DNA from: Rachicladosporium sp. CCFEE 5018
Taxonomy: Eukaryota; Ascomycota; Dothideomycetes; Cladosporiales; Cladosporiaceae
DNA length: 64,000 nucleotides
Direction: 5' to 3'
Assembly: GCA_002077045.2 (NCBI GenBank)
Contig: KZ111140.1
Location: 1,769,497-1,833,496, forward strand
Each line of letters opens with the position of its first letter. Positions within the stretch are counted from its first letter, which is position 1. Position numbers and translations under genes: made by a program. The notes beneath the pieces were generated by a model. The model saw only the letters and a program-made list of their open reading frames with translations. It did no database searches and was not told the DNA's origin. This document shows positions 18,798 to 27,659 of the stretch, one piece after another.

Positions 18798-19643
18798 CTA
18801 ATTCCAACTTGAATCCTCCTTACGCTTTCTTTCGCCCAATGACAACATGGAACTTGTCTCCCCCCAAGCGCCCTCGTCAACCGCCTTCTCCGCCTCCTTC
18901 ACGAGCCCGACTCTCGCCCCCTCATCAAACTTCGACATCCTCAAGATGCCCCCAAAAGCCTTGATCCCAATCCTCATGAACCTCTCCCTCCACTCTGGCA
19001 CAGCATCACTCCCCACGACCTTCTCCTCCACCTCAGCAAACCCCGCCAACCCGAGAAACTCCTGCAGCCGCGTAGCTTCGTCAAGCAGCCGTCCGGTAGG
19101 CTGCGAGACAGTCAGAGCGTGATTGGTCAGCGATTCGAGAGCGGAGCAGGTGGTATTGTCATCAGAACCGCTGTGGTAGATGGGATGCGCAAAATCGGCT
19201 TCCTCCCACTGCAGAAAACCGCCAGGCTTGAGCATCGCCAACAAGTTCCGCGCAGTCGTGTGCCATTGCTCCCCGACCAGACCGAGCACGAGCAGGCGCA
19301 CGTGGATGACATCGAAGTAGCCTTCATACTTCGCCGGCACGGGCTCGAGAATGTTCAGAACGTCAAAGCTAGTGTTCGAGGGATACACAGGCGGGTACTG
19401 CGCAGCGCTGATGTCTAGGCCAATGTAATTGTGCTGTGGCGCCAGGATGGCGAGGTCCAATAGCCAGGCGCCTGTGCCCGTTGCCACATCTGCGATGATG
19501 CGGGCTTGCTTTCCAGCAAGAGAGGCGACAATACGTGGATGTAGAAGGTCCGGGTAGTTGAGAGTCGCCTTCCAGACCTGGTGCTGTTCGTCTAGGCGTG
19601 CGCCCTCGGCAGGATCGCGAGGGAGAGTGTAGACCTGCACCAT
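18798..19643 (-). CDS. SAM-dependent methyltransferase, C-terminal frameshift in copy A
   Basis: Class-I methyltransferase fold, related to the LaeA/UMTA-like fungal group. DVATGTGAWLLDLA is the SAM-binding motif I, YIGLDISAAQYPP gives the acidic residue, and FDVIHVRLL and LKPGGFLQWEEAD give the later motifs. Starts at ATG 19641-19643. Copy B and the broken paralogue at 20295-21133 both end in KFHVV(I/V)G. Copy A lacks one base near 18855 (ACTTGTCTCC against ACTTGGTCTCC) and instead runs about 20 residues in another frame (GETSSMLSLGERKRK...). The catalytic core is intact, so it may still be active. The methyl acceptor is unknown. Confidence 0.8.
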   Translation of the reverse strand: MVQVYTLPRDPAEGARLDEQHQVWKATLNYPDLLHPRIVASLAGKQARIIADVATGTGAWLLDLAILAPQHNYIGLDISAAQYPPVYPSNTSFDVLNILEPVPAKYEGYFDVIHVRLLVLGLVGEQWHTTARNLLAMLKPGGFLQWEEADFAHPIYHSGSDDNTTCSALESLTNHALTVSQPTGRLLDEATRLQEFLGLAGFAEVEEKVVGSDAVPEWRERFMRIGIKAFGGILRMSKFDEGARVGLVKEAEKAVDEGAWGETSSMLSLGERKRKEDSSWN

Positions 19644-20294
19644 CGTTGAATTGTTAGCAGGGTGGCTAAGGGGCAGTGCTGTGACTCCAAGTGGTGCTTT
19701 GAGCTGCTAAGGAGTGCATCGCTCGATCATTCCGTGGCAGTCTCGCAGCTATGTAGCCATCTCGACCACCCATCGCAATGCAGGTAGCTGACTGAGAACA
19801 TATGAGCTCGTATCGCTGGGCTACTACAGAGCCTATGAACTTCAGTCGCGAGCTCAGGTCGGCTTCGGATGTGTCTATATGTGCCGGTATGGCAGGGGTT
19901 CTGCAGCACTGCTATGACTAAGGTCTGCCGTGTCTACGCTTCCAATAGTGATGATTGGAGGTAGGGCATGAGCCATGTCTGTTGCTGTGGCACTCAGATG
20001 TTGCTCTTTCCACGTTTGAATGTGCCGCTATAGTACTCCGTATACTATGCAATGTGCTTGGACCCATGATATTCGTTGCTCATGCTCGTCTGAGCGGCAC
20101 TGTCGAGCGTCATGACGAAAGCCTTGTTCATGGTAGCACAAGAAGCGGGGACCGCACCGAATAGGGAATGCAGATCGTCTCGCGACGATACCGCTCAGAA
20201 CCGAGAAGAGGCTGAAGCATCCGGTTACGCGAGTACGCCAGCGAGGGGAGTTAACGTCATGCCAGCCATTCGCGCGTGCTAGTGCTTTCGAAGA
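19644..20294. other. Intergenic, nothing identified
   Basis: Spacer of about 650 bp between two tandem minus-strand methyltransferase genes, and the presumed promoter of the downstream one. No conserved frame. Confidence 0.5.
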
Positions 20295-21133
20295 TCAGAC
20301 TCGGGCATGTGATGAGGTTGGCGACATAGGCTCTCGGGCTTTCTGTCCCACGACGACATGGAACTTGCAGTTGCTCCAGCTTCCCTGCTGGACCGCTTTC
20401 TCCGCCTTGCCCACGAAAGCTCCATCCTCACTCTCCGTTCCTGCCTTACTGGGGATTCCGCCAAAACCACCAACGAACATCTTGTTCAATCCCTGCCTCA
20501 CCCCTTCCACATCACCAACCGCCACAATCTTCTCCTCAACGCCTACGGATCCCGCCTGCTCCAATGTCCTCCGCAGCCGTCTCGTTCATCCAACATGCGT
20601 CCCTGTGCGTGCAGAACCTCAAGACCACGATGATACAAGCCTTCGAGAGCCTGGCCATCGGGATCATGATGAGTGATATTCCCTACGTTGGCTTCGCCCC
20701 ATTGTAGCCATCCGCCGGGCTTGAGGATGGCGAGGAGGTTGCGGGTAGCTACACTGAACTGCTCATCTACCAGTGCCAGACTCAAGAGACGGACGTGCAC
20801 GACGTCAAAGTGGCCATAGTACCGTATGGTAACTGGGTCAAGGGTATCCCACACCTCAAATGTGGTATTCGAGGGAGGTTGCAAGGGGAACTAGGCAGCG
20901 CTAATATCGAGGCCAGTATAGGAATCCTGTGGCCGTTAACTTGAGAGTTCGAGCAGCCAGGCGTCTGTACCTGTTCCTGTGTCTGCGATTCGGGCTTGAG
21001 AGTTCTGAATCGAAGCGAGGATGCGTGGATGCAGTACGCTAGGGAAGCCGAAGATGGTCTTCAAAATATGATATTGGTCGTTCAGTCGTGCGCTCTCAGC
21101 GGTATGGCGAGGGAGGCTGTAGGTGTCAGCCAT
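20295..21133 (-). pseudogene. Tandem paralogue of the methyltransferase, inactivated (copy A)
   Basis: From ATG 21131-21133 the translation parallels the gene at 18798-19643 (MADTYSLPRHTAESARLN, GTGTDAWLLELSS, VVHVRLLSLALVDEQF, LKPGGWLQWGEAN, KFHVVVGQKAR). It is interrupted by TAA at 20936-20938 and TAG at 20891-20893, where copy B has CAA and CAG. A frame change also occurs before the C-terminal part. Motif I reads GTGTDAW instead of GTGTGAW, losing a glycine. Both stops are CpA-to-TpA changes. Confidence 0.8.
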
Positions 21134-21749
21134 GCTTGTGATCGTCTTGGTAGGTTATCTGTTGTTTTGGGGATGCCCGTGATTGGCAGAGGCGCAGAAT
21201 GGAAAGGTAGATTACCATTGTGAAGGCGCGCAGGTGGATATTTGTACCTTTTAGTATGACAAGTCTGGCAAAAGATGCCATTAAGGCAATAAGCTGAGTT
21301 CAGAGGTGTGCTTGCCTGATCATCATATGGTTCATTAGCCCTTGACCTTGAACTGTAACCTGGAGGACGTAAAGGTTTGTGGCATCCTTCGAAAGTCAAG
21401 ACAAGGTTTCGAGAGCTAAAGTTACCTGTAGCGCTTGCATGACATTTCATTGTCTCGTCCATCGCAGCTTACGGTGCCAATAGCTCAAGCGAAGCAGGAT
21501 GTCGATTTGTTGTGGTAATGCACGGCCGCACTCAAGAGCGTTCGATAGGGCAGAATAGACTGAACGTTGTGGCAGTGGAACGTACGGTTGCGGACCGAGG
21601 CGAAGAGATGATTTGGCAGACTTTGATTATATGAGCGCGGCTTGGCTACCGAAGGCGCTCAGCTCTTGAGACGCCAAAGCGAGAAGCCATGCGTCGGCTC
21701 AATACACACCATGTCTCCCCTCAAATTTTCCCCATTGGACAGCCAACAT
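21134..21749. other. Intergenic, nothing identified
   Basis: About 615 bp between the methyltransferase pseudogene and the 3' end of eS19. No conserved coding frame. Confidence 0.5.
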
Positions 21750-22444
21750 CTACTCGTCATCGTCGTCCTCCTCCTCCTCAGCCTCGACAGTGGTTTGCGC
21801 AATGCGGTCCAAATCACGCTGGCCAGACTGGGTGATGCGGCGACCTCCCTTGTCCTCGTCCTGCTCGAGCACACCGATTTTCTCGAGTGCCTGCAGAACC
21901 TTCCGGTCTACGGAGCCGGAAGCATCGACGTGGTGGGATGGGCGCGAGCCACGGTTCTTGGGTCCACCGTGCACTTTGCGGAGACGGCCTACACCGACGG
22001 TCTTGCGGACGTAGATGTGACGGGCGACTGCTGCGGCGCGAATGTAGAACCTTGTGATTTCGTTAGTACGCAAGACTTAAAAGATGACTGAAATAAATGT
22101 ACATACCAGTCAATGCTCTGGGGTGGGAGCTCCTTGGCTTGGCTCGTCTTTACGGTGTCGGTCCAACCTGTAGACCAAAGTCATGTCAGCGAGCATATTC
22201 AATGCTCTGCAACAGACGACGGCCCCTCGTTCCGCACGAGATTCAGGTTTCTCAATCTCAATATTGTACCGGTGTCCATGACATGCCTCCTCTTTTTTGT
22301 TGGTGCGGAACTCGGGCGTCCATTGTCTTCCTCTGGGTAATATCACGAACCGGGAATGGGAAGTTTTCCCTGGCGCTTGAGGAAAGCGGTATAGCTCTCA
22401 ATGAACTTGTCCGCCTGGACGTCGCGAACTGAAACACCGGGCAT
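21750..22444 (-). CDS. RPS19: 40S ribosomal protein eS19
   Basis: Exons 22351-22444, 22107-22167 and 21750-22050 join in phase to 151 aa. It begins MPGVSVRDVQADKFIESY and continues through AFLKRQGKLPIPGW. The core IRAAAVARHIYVRKTVG, GGPKNRGSRPSHH and GSVDRKVLQALEKIG is unmistakable eS19, a small-subunit protein needed for 18S rRNA maturation. The C-terminus is an unusual acidic tail (VEAEEEEDDDDE). The first intron (about 183 bp) is longer than others in the window, a frequent feature of fungal ribosomal protein genes. Copy B differs by one residue (T to A in exon 1). Confidence 0.95.
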
Positions 22445-22870
22445 GATGGCGGTGGTGGTTGGCGACGGTGTTGTGGGAGGGTGCGGTGAGGTGTCGTCGG
22501 CGATGGCTAATGTTGCGATGGAGCATGGAGAAGCGACTTTTGCGAGGTGCGAATGCCAAGATTGACATCGGAGAAATACATGGGCCGAGACCTTACGCGA
22601 TCATGAACTTCAATGCCTCCCATGCACGTGTCACAGTCGCTTGTGGTGATGCGCTAGACCAAGCGCTTCGTGCACTCCCTGGCACTCAAAATGCCCGGGG
22701 AACCAGATATCAGATGAGCGCCTGTCGATGCATCTTCTAGTGTTCCTTCAATGCATTAATCTGCATGTGACGATCGAGGCAGCTACTTCATCTACACAAC
22801 ACAACATCCAACTCGGGCATCGTGATATTAGTAGATCAACGCTGACTTGTCCATAAAGCGACCGTTCAGC
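22445..22870. promoter_or_regulatory. Divergent intergenic region, eS19 and hydrolase-phosphatase promoters
   Basis: About 425 bp between divergent start codons. Poorly conserved against copy B except close to the eS19 start. No defined site recognised. Confidence 0.4.
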
Positions 22871-25021
22871 ATGAGCGTGTTGTGGCGCTGGGTGACGAGC
22901 TCAGCAAACGCCATACAGTCAGGGTTGACCTGGGTGACCCAGCCCAAGCAGCTTGCGTCAGCTTACGGCGACGACGATGGTGGGTACTGGCGTCAAGCTC
23001 AGCTTCTTTGTCACATGTTGACACAGTCTAGCTGATTCCAGTGATCCTGGTCTGCTACGCAAGAACACCACTTACGAATCTTACACTACATCCATCGCGA
23101 CATATCCCAGGGTTAGGACGTTCTACTCGCCACACCCACAGGCCGCAAAGCTGCCGACGGATCTGCCACTGCTGGTCTTCATTCATGGTCTCGGAGGATC
23201 AGTCGCCCAATTCGCGCCCCTTCTCACCAGCCTCGTGAACGCCGCCCCATGCCTTGCCATTGATTTACCAGGCTGTGGGCTTAGTGAGTTTAAGCCTGAT
23301 GATGCTGGAGCGTACACGACGGCTGCTTTCGCTGAGCTCGTGGCTGCAGCAGTGAAGAAACATCGGGTCGATGGGCAGCGTGTAGTCTTTGTAGGCCACT
23401 CGATGGGCTGCTCGATCATCGCCCTGCTCGTGTCGTCTGCTTCGAAGTCAGTACTCGATGCGGAGCTGATTGGTGGTGTGGTAGCGATCGCACCTAGATC
23501 TACACCGCCTACTCCAGGACAGGTAGGTCGTCAATGTCTGTATATCTTACAGGGTCAATCACTGATGTTATACTGTCTCACAGATGCGACTGGTCAAGAG
23601 ACTGCGTTGGCTGCCCGTAGCTGTGCTTGACCTCCTGCGTCTTGTGGACAGCATAGGAGGCTTGAACTCTGCTAGTGTGAGCCGGTTTGTAGGTGCAGGC
23701 GCTGATCTAGAGACACGGAAGCTACAGCTCAGATACAACCGGCAGTCAAAGTCAAAGGTTGTGCTTCGGTGAGTGATCTCTCTTTGAGTGGCGTGATGAT
23801 TCACGCAGTTGACCAGTTTTATCACTGACTACCGGCCGACCACAGGTATATCACTGCATTGGCGCTGGGGAAGGAGGGCCAGCATACAAGCTTTCCAGGC
23901 GAGGAGATCTGGAGCCACATACAAGCACCATTGTTCCTCATCGCCGCCGAATGCGACACAGTCAATACTCCTGGCGAAGCATCTGCGATTGTAGAATGGC
24001 TGACCCATACGGATCGGAAGTCCTCCAAGTCAGCGGTTGTCGATGAGTCTACTCCGCTACTGCAGAACGGTGGTCCCGTACCGGCAGCAGTCGGAGACGT
24101 CCAGTCCGCCACGGAGCAGCTGTCGAATCCATTCTCCAATGCGGATAGGATTTCAAGCGGCAACAAAGACCAAATAATCGATAAGCTTGACTCGAAATCA
24201 CACACCTCGACGCACCACTATGCTCTCAAGAGCACAGTGTTCCCGGCACCAGCCTCTCATGGGCTGCTCTACGCCACCTCAACAGCTCGAATACTTTCCG
24301 GACTAATGCAGTCATTCCTCTCCGCTCACGTTGACAAGCGTCTCGATCTCGGCTGGCAGCTTCAGCATCTCACGACTAGTGGTAAGTGGGATGTTAAGAA
24401 TCTTGCTAAGTGGCAGAAGATCGCGCCATGCTCGGAACCAATTGCAGGTATCTTCCGCGCGATGAAGACCATGCGAGAGGTGGACGAGACGCATAACCCA
24501 GCAGCTTTCGCTGCGAGGTACAGTGCCGCTGCGCTGTCAAGTGGCGTGGCGATGGTCGTTGACATTTCCCATGAGTCGCCGGTGTACGATCCCAAGGGAT
24601 TGGAGGCAGCGGGTATCGAGTATCACAAGTTCCCGACTGTATCGAAGCTGCCACCTACGGCCGATGAAGTGAAAAGCTTCATCAACTTGGTCGATCATCT
24701 GCGGGAGTCGCCCCGCTTCCAGCCGACTGTTGAAGGGAAAGGAGCACATCCCGTCATAGGGGTACACTGCCACTACGGCTTCAATCGGTGAGAAGACTGC
24801 TCGATTGCAAATGATCAGTCGCCGCAAAATGCTGACGCTGCAACAGTACTGGCTTCTTCATCGTCTGCTATCTTATCGAACGCTGCGGCTATCGGCTACA
24901 GGATGCGGTCGAAGAGTTCGCCCAAAAGCGATCGCCAGGCATTAAGCACGAGCATTTCGTCAATGAGCTGTTCGTGCGCTACGCAGTGAGCCTTGAGAGA
25001 CGAGGAACGATCATTCGATGA
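22871..25021 (+). CDS. Alpha/beta hydrolase fused to a dual-specificity (PTP-type) phosphatase domain
   Basis: Five exons (22871-22979, 23032-23522, 23584-23768, 23846-24787, 24847-25021) join in phase to 633 aa. The N-terminal half is an alpha/beta hydrolase: FIHGLGGSVAQF, then DLPGCGLSEF, the nucleophile elbow GHSMGCS (Ser about 160) and LFLIAAECDTVNTP. After a Ser/Pro-rich linker, the last ~200 residues form a cysteine phosphatase domain with VVDISHESPVY and the CX5R loop HCHYGFNRTG (Cys about 570, Arg 576). The HC-HYGFNRTGF form resembles the RNA 5'-triphosphatase/atypical DSP branch. Both domains keep their catalytic residues in both copies. Substrates are unknown. No signal or membrane segment is seen, so it is probably cytosolic. 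Confidence 0.85.
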
Positions 25022-25037
25022 GCAGTGCATCTACGTT

Positions 25038-26477
25038 CTACATATTAGCCATGCCATCCACGAAAGTCGACACGCCGCTCGCTAATGCTGGGATGTTCAT
25101 CGTCATCAACCCCAGCCCCGCCGTCACCACGCCACCGAGCATAGATACCAAGGGCATAGTCGACGAAGTCTTCTCAGGCTTGGCTTGCTGAAGCTGCGCC
25201 ATATGTTGCAACTGCGCCTGCATCTGCTGCTCGTGCTGTCGCCGCTCCCACGCAAATCGCTCCTCGAATTGCCGTTGCCGCCTCTCAAGCTCGATCTTGT
25301 CTTGCTTGGCACGCTCGGCTTCCTCAGTCTTCTGCTGTTTGAGCGCCTGCTGGAATCTCTCTTCGGCTTCTTGCCGCTTGAGATCCATCTCCTCACGCTC
25401 GATGCGATGCCGCTCACCGGCTTCCTCCCTCTCACGCTCCAGACGCTCGGCGTTCGCTTTCGTCTCGGCGAGCTCGGCTTCTCGCCGTTGCTGCTCAGCT
25501 TGCATACGCACTTGTTCTTGGATCCAGATCTCTTTCTGCTCCTCGTGCAGTCTCTGGAAAGACACTTTGAGCTCCTCTTGCGCTGCGCTTGCGGCTGCCA
25601 TCCGCATCTCCACGGCTTCGCTCTGCTCGAGCAACATTGCTGCTAGCTTGGTGTCTTGATCCTTCAAGGCATCATTATAACCCTCCTTCAACTCCGAGAT
25701 TTGCTCCTGTAACTTCTCTCGAAGGATTGTAAGCTCCTTGTTCACCTCCTGACCGGCTGCGGTATTTTCAAGCGATTTGTTGTCATCCACCATCTCTTTC
25801 TGGATACTCAGCTGCACCGGGCCGTTCGCATCTCGCCGCTCGATAAGACTACCGATGATGTTCATGGCGCATTCCTTCGTTCCGTCATGCCGAATGACCT
25901 GGCTGCCCCGCTCCTTCATCAACCCCCACCAATCAGCTCTGCTGACCAGCTCCTTCTCGCGCGCCTCGCCAGTATCCAGCGACAAGTTTGCACCCTTCAG
26001 ATTGCCCCACATCGTCGTCGCAAGAGTTACGTGCTTATAAGCGTCCTCACCACATAGCTTCTTGAACATGGACAGGTTCTTAAGACTCGATCCCGACATG
26101 CGCGTGTCTGTTATGCGGTGGAGGTAGATGATCCCACTCAGTCGCACATTCTTGCGATAGGTCATGGATAAGTAGTGCGCGACTTGCTTGAGGATGTCTG
26201 TGTCGGTTTTGTTGGTGTCGTCGAAGCCAGGGGTATCAATTAGGTAGACTTTGCGCGTATCCTTGTAGGGGAAGGCGTGAAGCTGCACACCTTGGGTGCA
26301 GGAAGAAAGTTGGTGTCCTATCTCAACTTCGCCGTCCGCGAGCAGGGAGATGAAGGTGGACTTGCCAGAGCCTGTGATGCCCATTACCGCTATGAGGATG
26401 TCATTTGGACCCAGCTCGGCGAGATTCTCGTCGGGGTTCTCTAGGGGGTTGGAAATGATGGGTGAAGAGTCGGCCAT
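25038..26477 (-). CDS. P-loop GTPase with long coiled coil and hydrophobic C-terminus (GTPase 1)
   Basis: Single exon, 479 aa, ATG at 26475-26477. The G domain has the P-loop GITGSGKST (residues 33-41), a Walker B/G3 motif YLIDTPGFDDT and the segment GIIYLHRITDTRMSGSS, as in AIG1/GIMAP- and septin-like TRAFAC GTPases. I see no clear NKxD. From about residue 230 to 440 the protein is charged and heptad-like (Glu/Gln/Arg-rich), a coiled coil. The last ~35 residues (LVSMLGGVVTAGLGLMTMN...) are hydrophobic and may anchor it to a membrane. It is convergent with the hydrolase-phosphatase (stops 17 bp apart) and divergent from a paralogue, GTPase 2. Function unknown. Confidence 0.8.
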   Translation of the reverse strand: MADSSPIISNPLENPDENLAELGPNDILIAVMGITGSGKSTFISLLADGEVEIGHQLSSCTQGVQLHAFPYKDTRKVYLIDTPGFDDTNKTDTDILKQVAHYLSMTYRKNVRLSGIIYLHRITDTRMSGSSLKNLSMFKKLCGEDAYKHVTLATTMWGNLKGANLSLDTGEAREKELVSRADWWGLMKERGSQVIRHDGTKECAMNIIGSLIERRDANGPVQLSIQKEMVDDNKSLENTAAGQEVNKELTILREKLQEQISELKEGYNDALKDQDTKLAAMLLEQSEAVEMRMAAASAAQEELKVSFQRLHEEQKEIWIQEQVRMQAEQQRREAELAETKANAERLEREREEAGERHRIEREEMDLKRQEAEERFQQALKQQKTEEAERAKQDKIELERRQRQFEERFAWERRQHEQQMQAQLQHMAQLQQAKPEKTSSTMPLVSMLGGVVTAGLGLMTMNIPALASGVSTFVDGMANM

Positions 26478-27659
26478 GTTGTCGGTCTGTTGTCAACGAT
26501 GCTGTGGTCGATCTCTCGAGATATACGCTGACTTGCTTATGCTTCTGCGCGGTGCACCCGGGTACGATGGATTTACGTGAGATGCTGATGAGATACTTGA
26601 TGACGATCTTCGACGTGGACAAGAGGCAAGGCGATAGAGTAAGTAGATGACAGCGAGGGAATCGTCTGCAGAACTGTGCACTTTTGAGGGTGGTCGCAAT
26701 GAGTAGCACAGCCTCTCGCTCTACTGCCACCGCCAGAGACACAGCCTGGCCGTTGGGAATGTAGTGTTATGACATAGGAGACAAAGAGACTCATACGTGC
26801 CTTTCCTCCCCAATCATCGTAATGGGGCTGCGCGCCCTGCAGCACCTGGCGCCATGCGACGCCATTGCGACTTTGTGCATCCGTAAGCAAGCCCACGAAA
26901 GCTAAGGTAGACGTGTGGTCGGAGTTTTCGAGACAGCCTCGCGTGATCGGAGCGGAGCGCGCTTTCACGTGGCACAAGCTATCGAGGGCTTGCATATGGG
27001 TGGCTTCGCACGGACCTCGCGACTCGCCTGTTCAAGCTGCCAAGACACTCCCAGGCTGCACTGACTTCCTTTCGGAAAGGACAAGCGACTTCATTCTCAG
27101 CCCAATAAGCCCAATTCGTTGCAGAGGATGCTTGGTGCCACCGACCTTGGTTCAAATTGCTGCGAGCGTGGCCTGATAGCGGATTCGGAGCGGCCCTAGC
27201 AGCGCACTGCCGTGTCCTGATGTGATGAGATGCAAATGCCACATCCGTTCCGAGCAATGGGAGGCTTGTTCTCCTGCATACTACCTGCGTCGGGAGATGG
27301 CGATGATGGTCTAGTTGCAGCCCTAGGCTGATCATGCTGTTACAGTATGCAGTTGGCCTGGGCGCTCACCAGGACCGCTTGGTCTCTTACCGCGGCTCTG
27401 TCGAGTGCAAATATTATTCTTCAACGCAACACGCCTATCACTGTCGCGCTGGCCGATGCCGAAGGGATACTGTACATGCTGACTGACCAGGCACGAAGAC
27501 TGCGAACGACAACACCACACAATCGTTGGGGACTGCCGTACTCAGCGCCACTGTTGAGAAGAACTCGAGGACATGGTAGCAGGTCTGCAGGCTCCGGACG
27601 CATCAGGTCGAGAGCGTCAACTCTTACAGAGGACTACAGAGTAGACATCGAGTTGCCAG
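26478..27659. promoter_or_regulatory. Divergent intergenic region between GTPase 1 and GTPase 2
   Basis: About 1.2 kb with no supported gene. The left half (to ~26.9 kb) is strongly diverged from copy B. From about 27.3 kb rightwards the two copies become nearly identical. One frame open at 27347-27679 in A is shifted in B, so I do not call it. Confidence 0.45.

Noticed and set aside
25185..25646. Leu-rich plus-strand frame opposite the GTPase 1 coiled coil (also 55227-56042, 29050-29811, 59071-59814)
   Set aside because: Mirror frames of Glu/Gln/Lys-rich coiled coils are Leu/Phe-rich and open by composition; the real genes are on the other strand.
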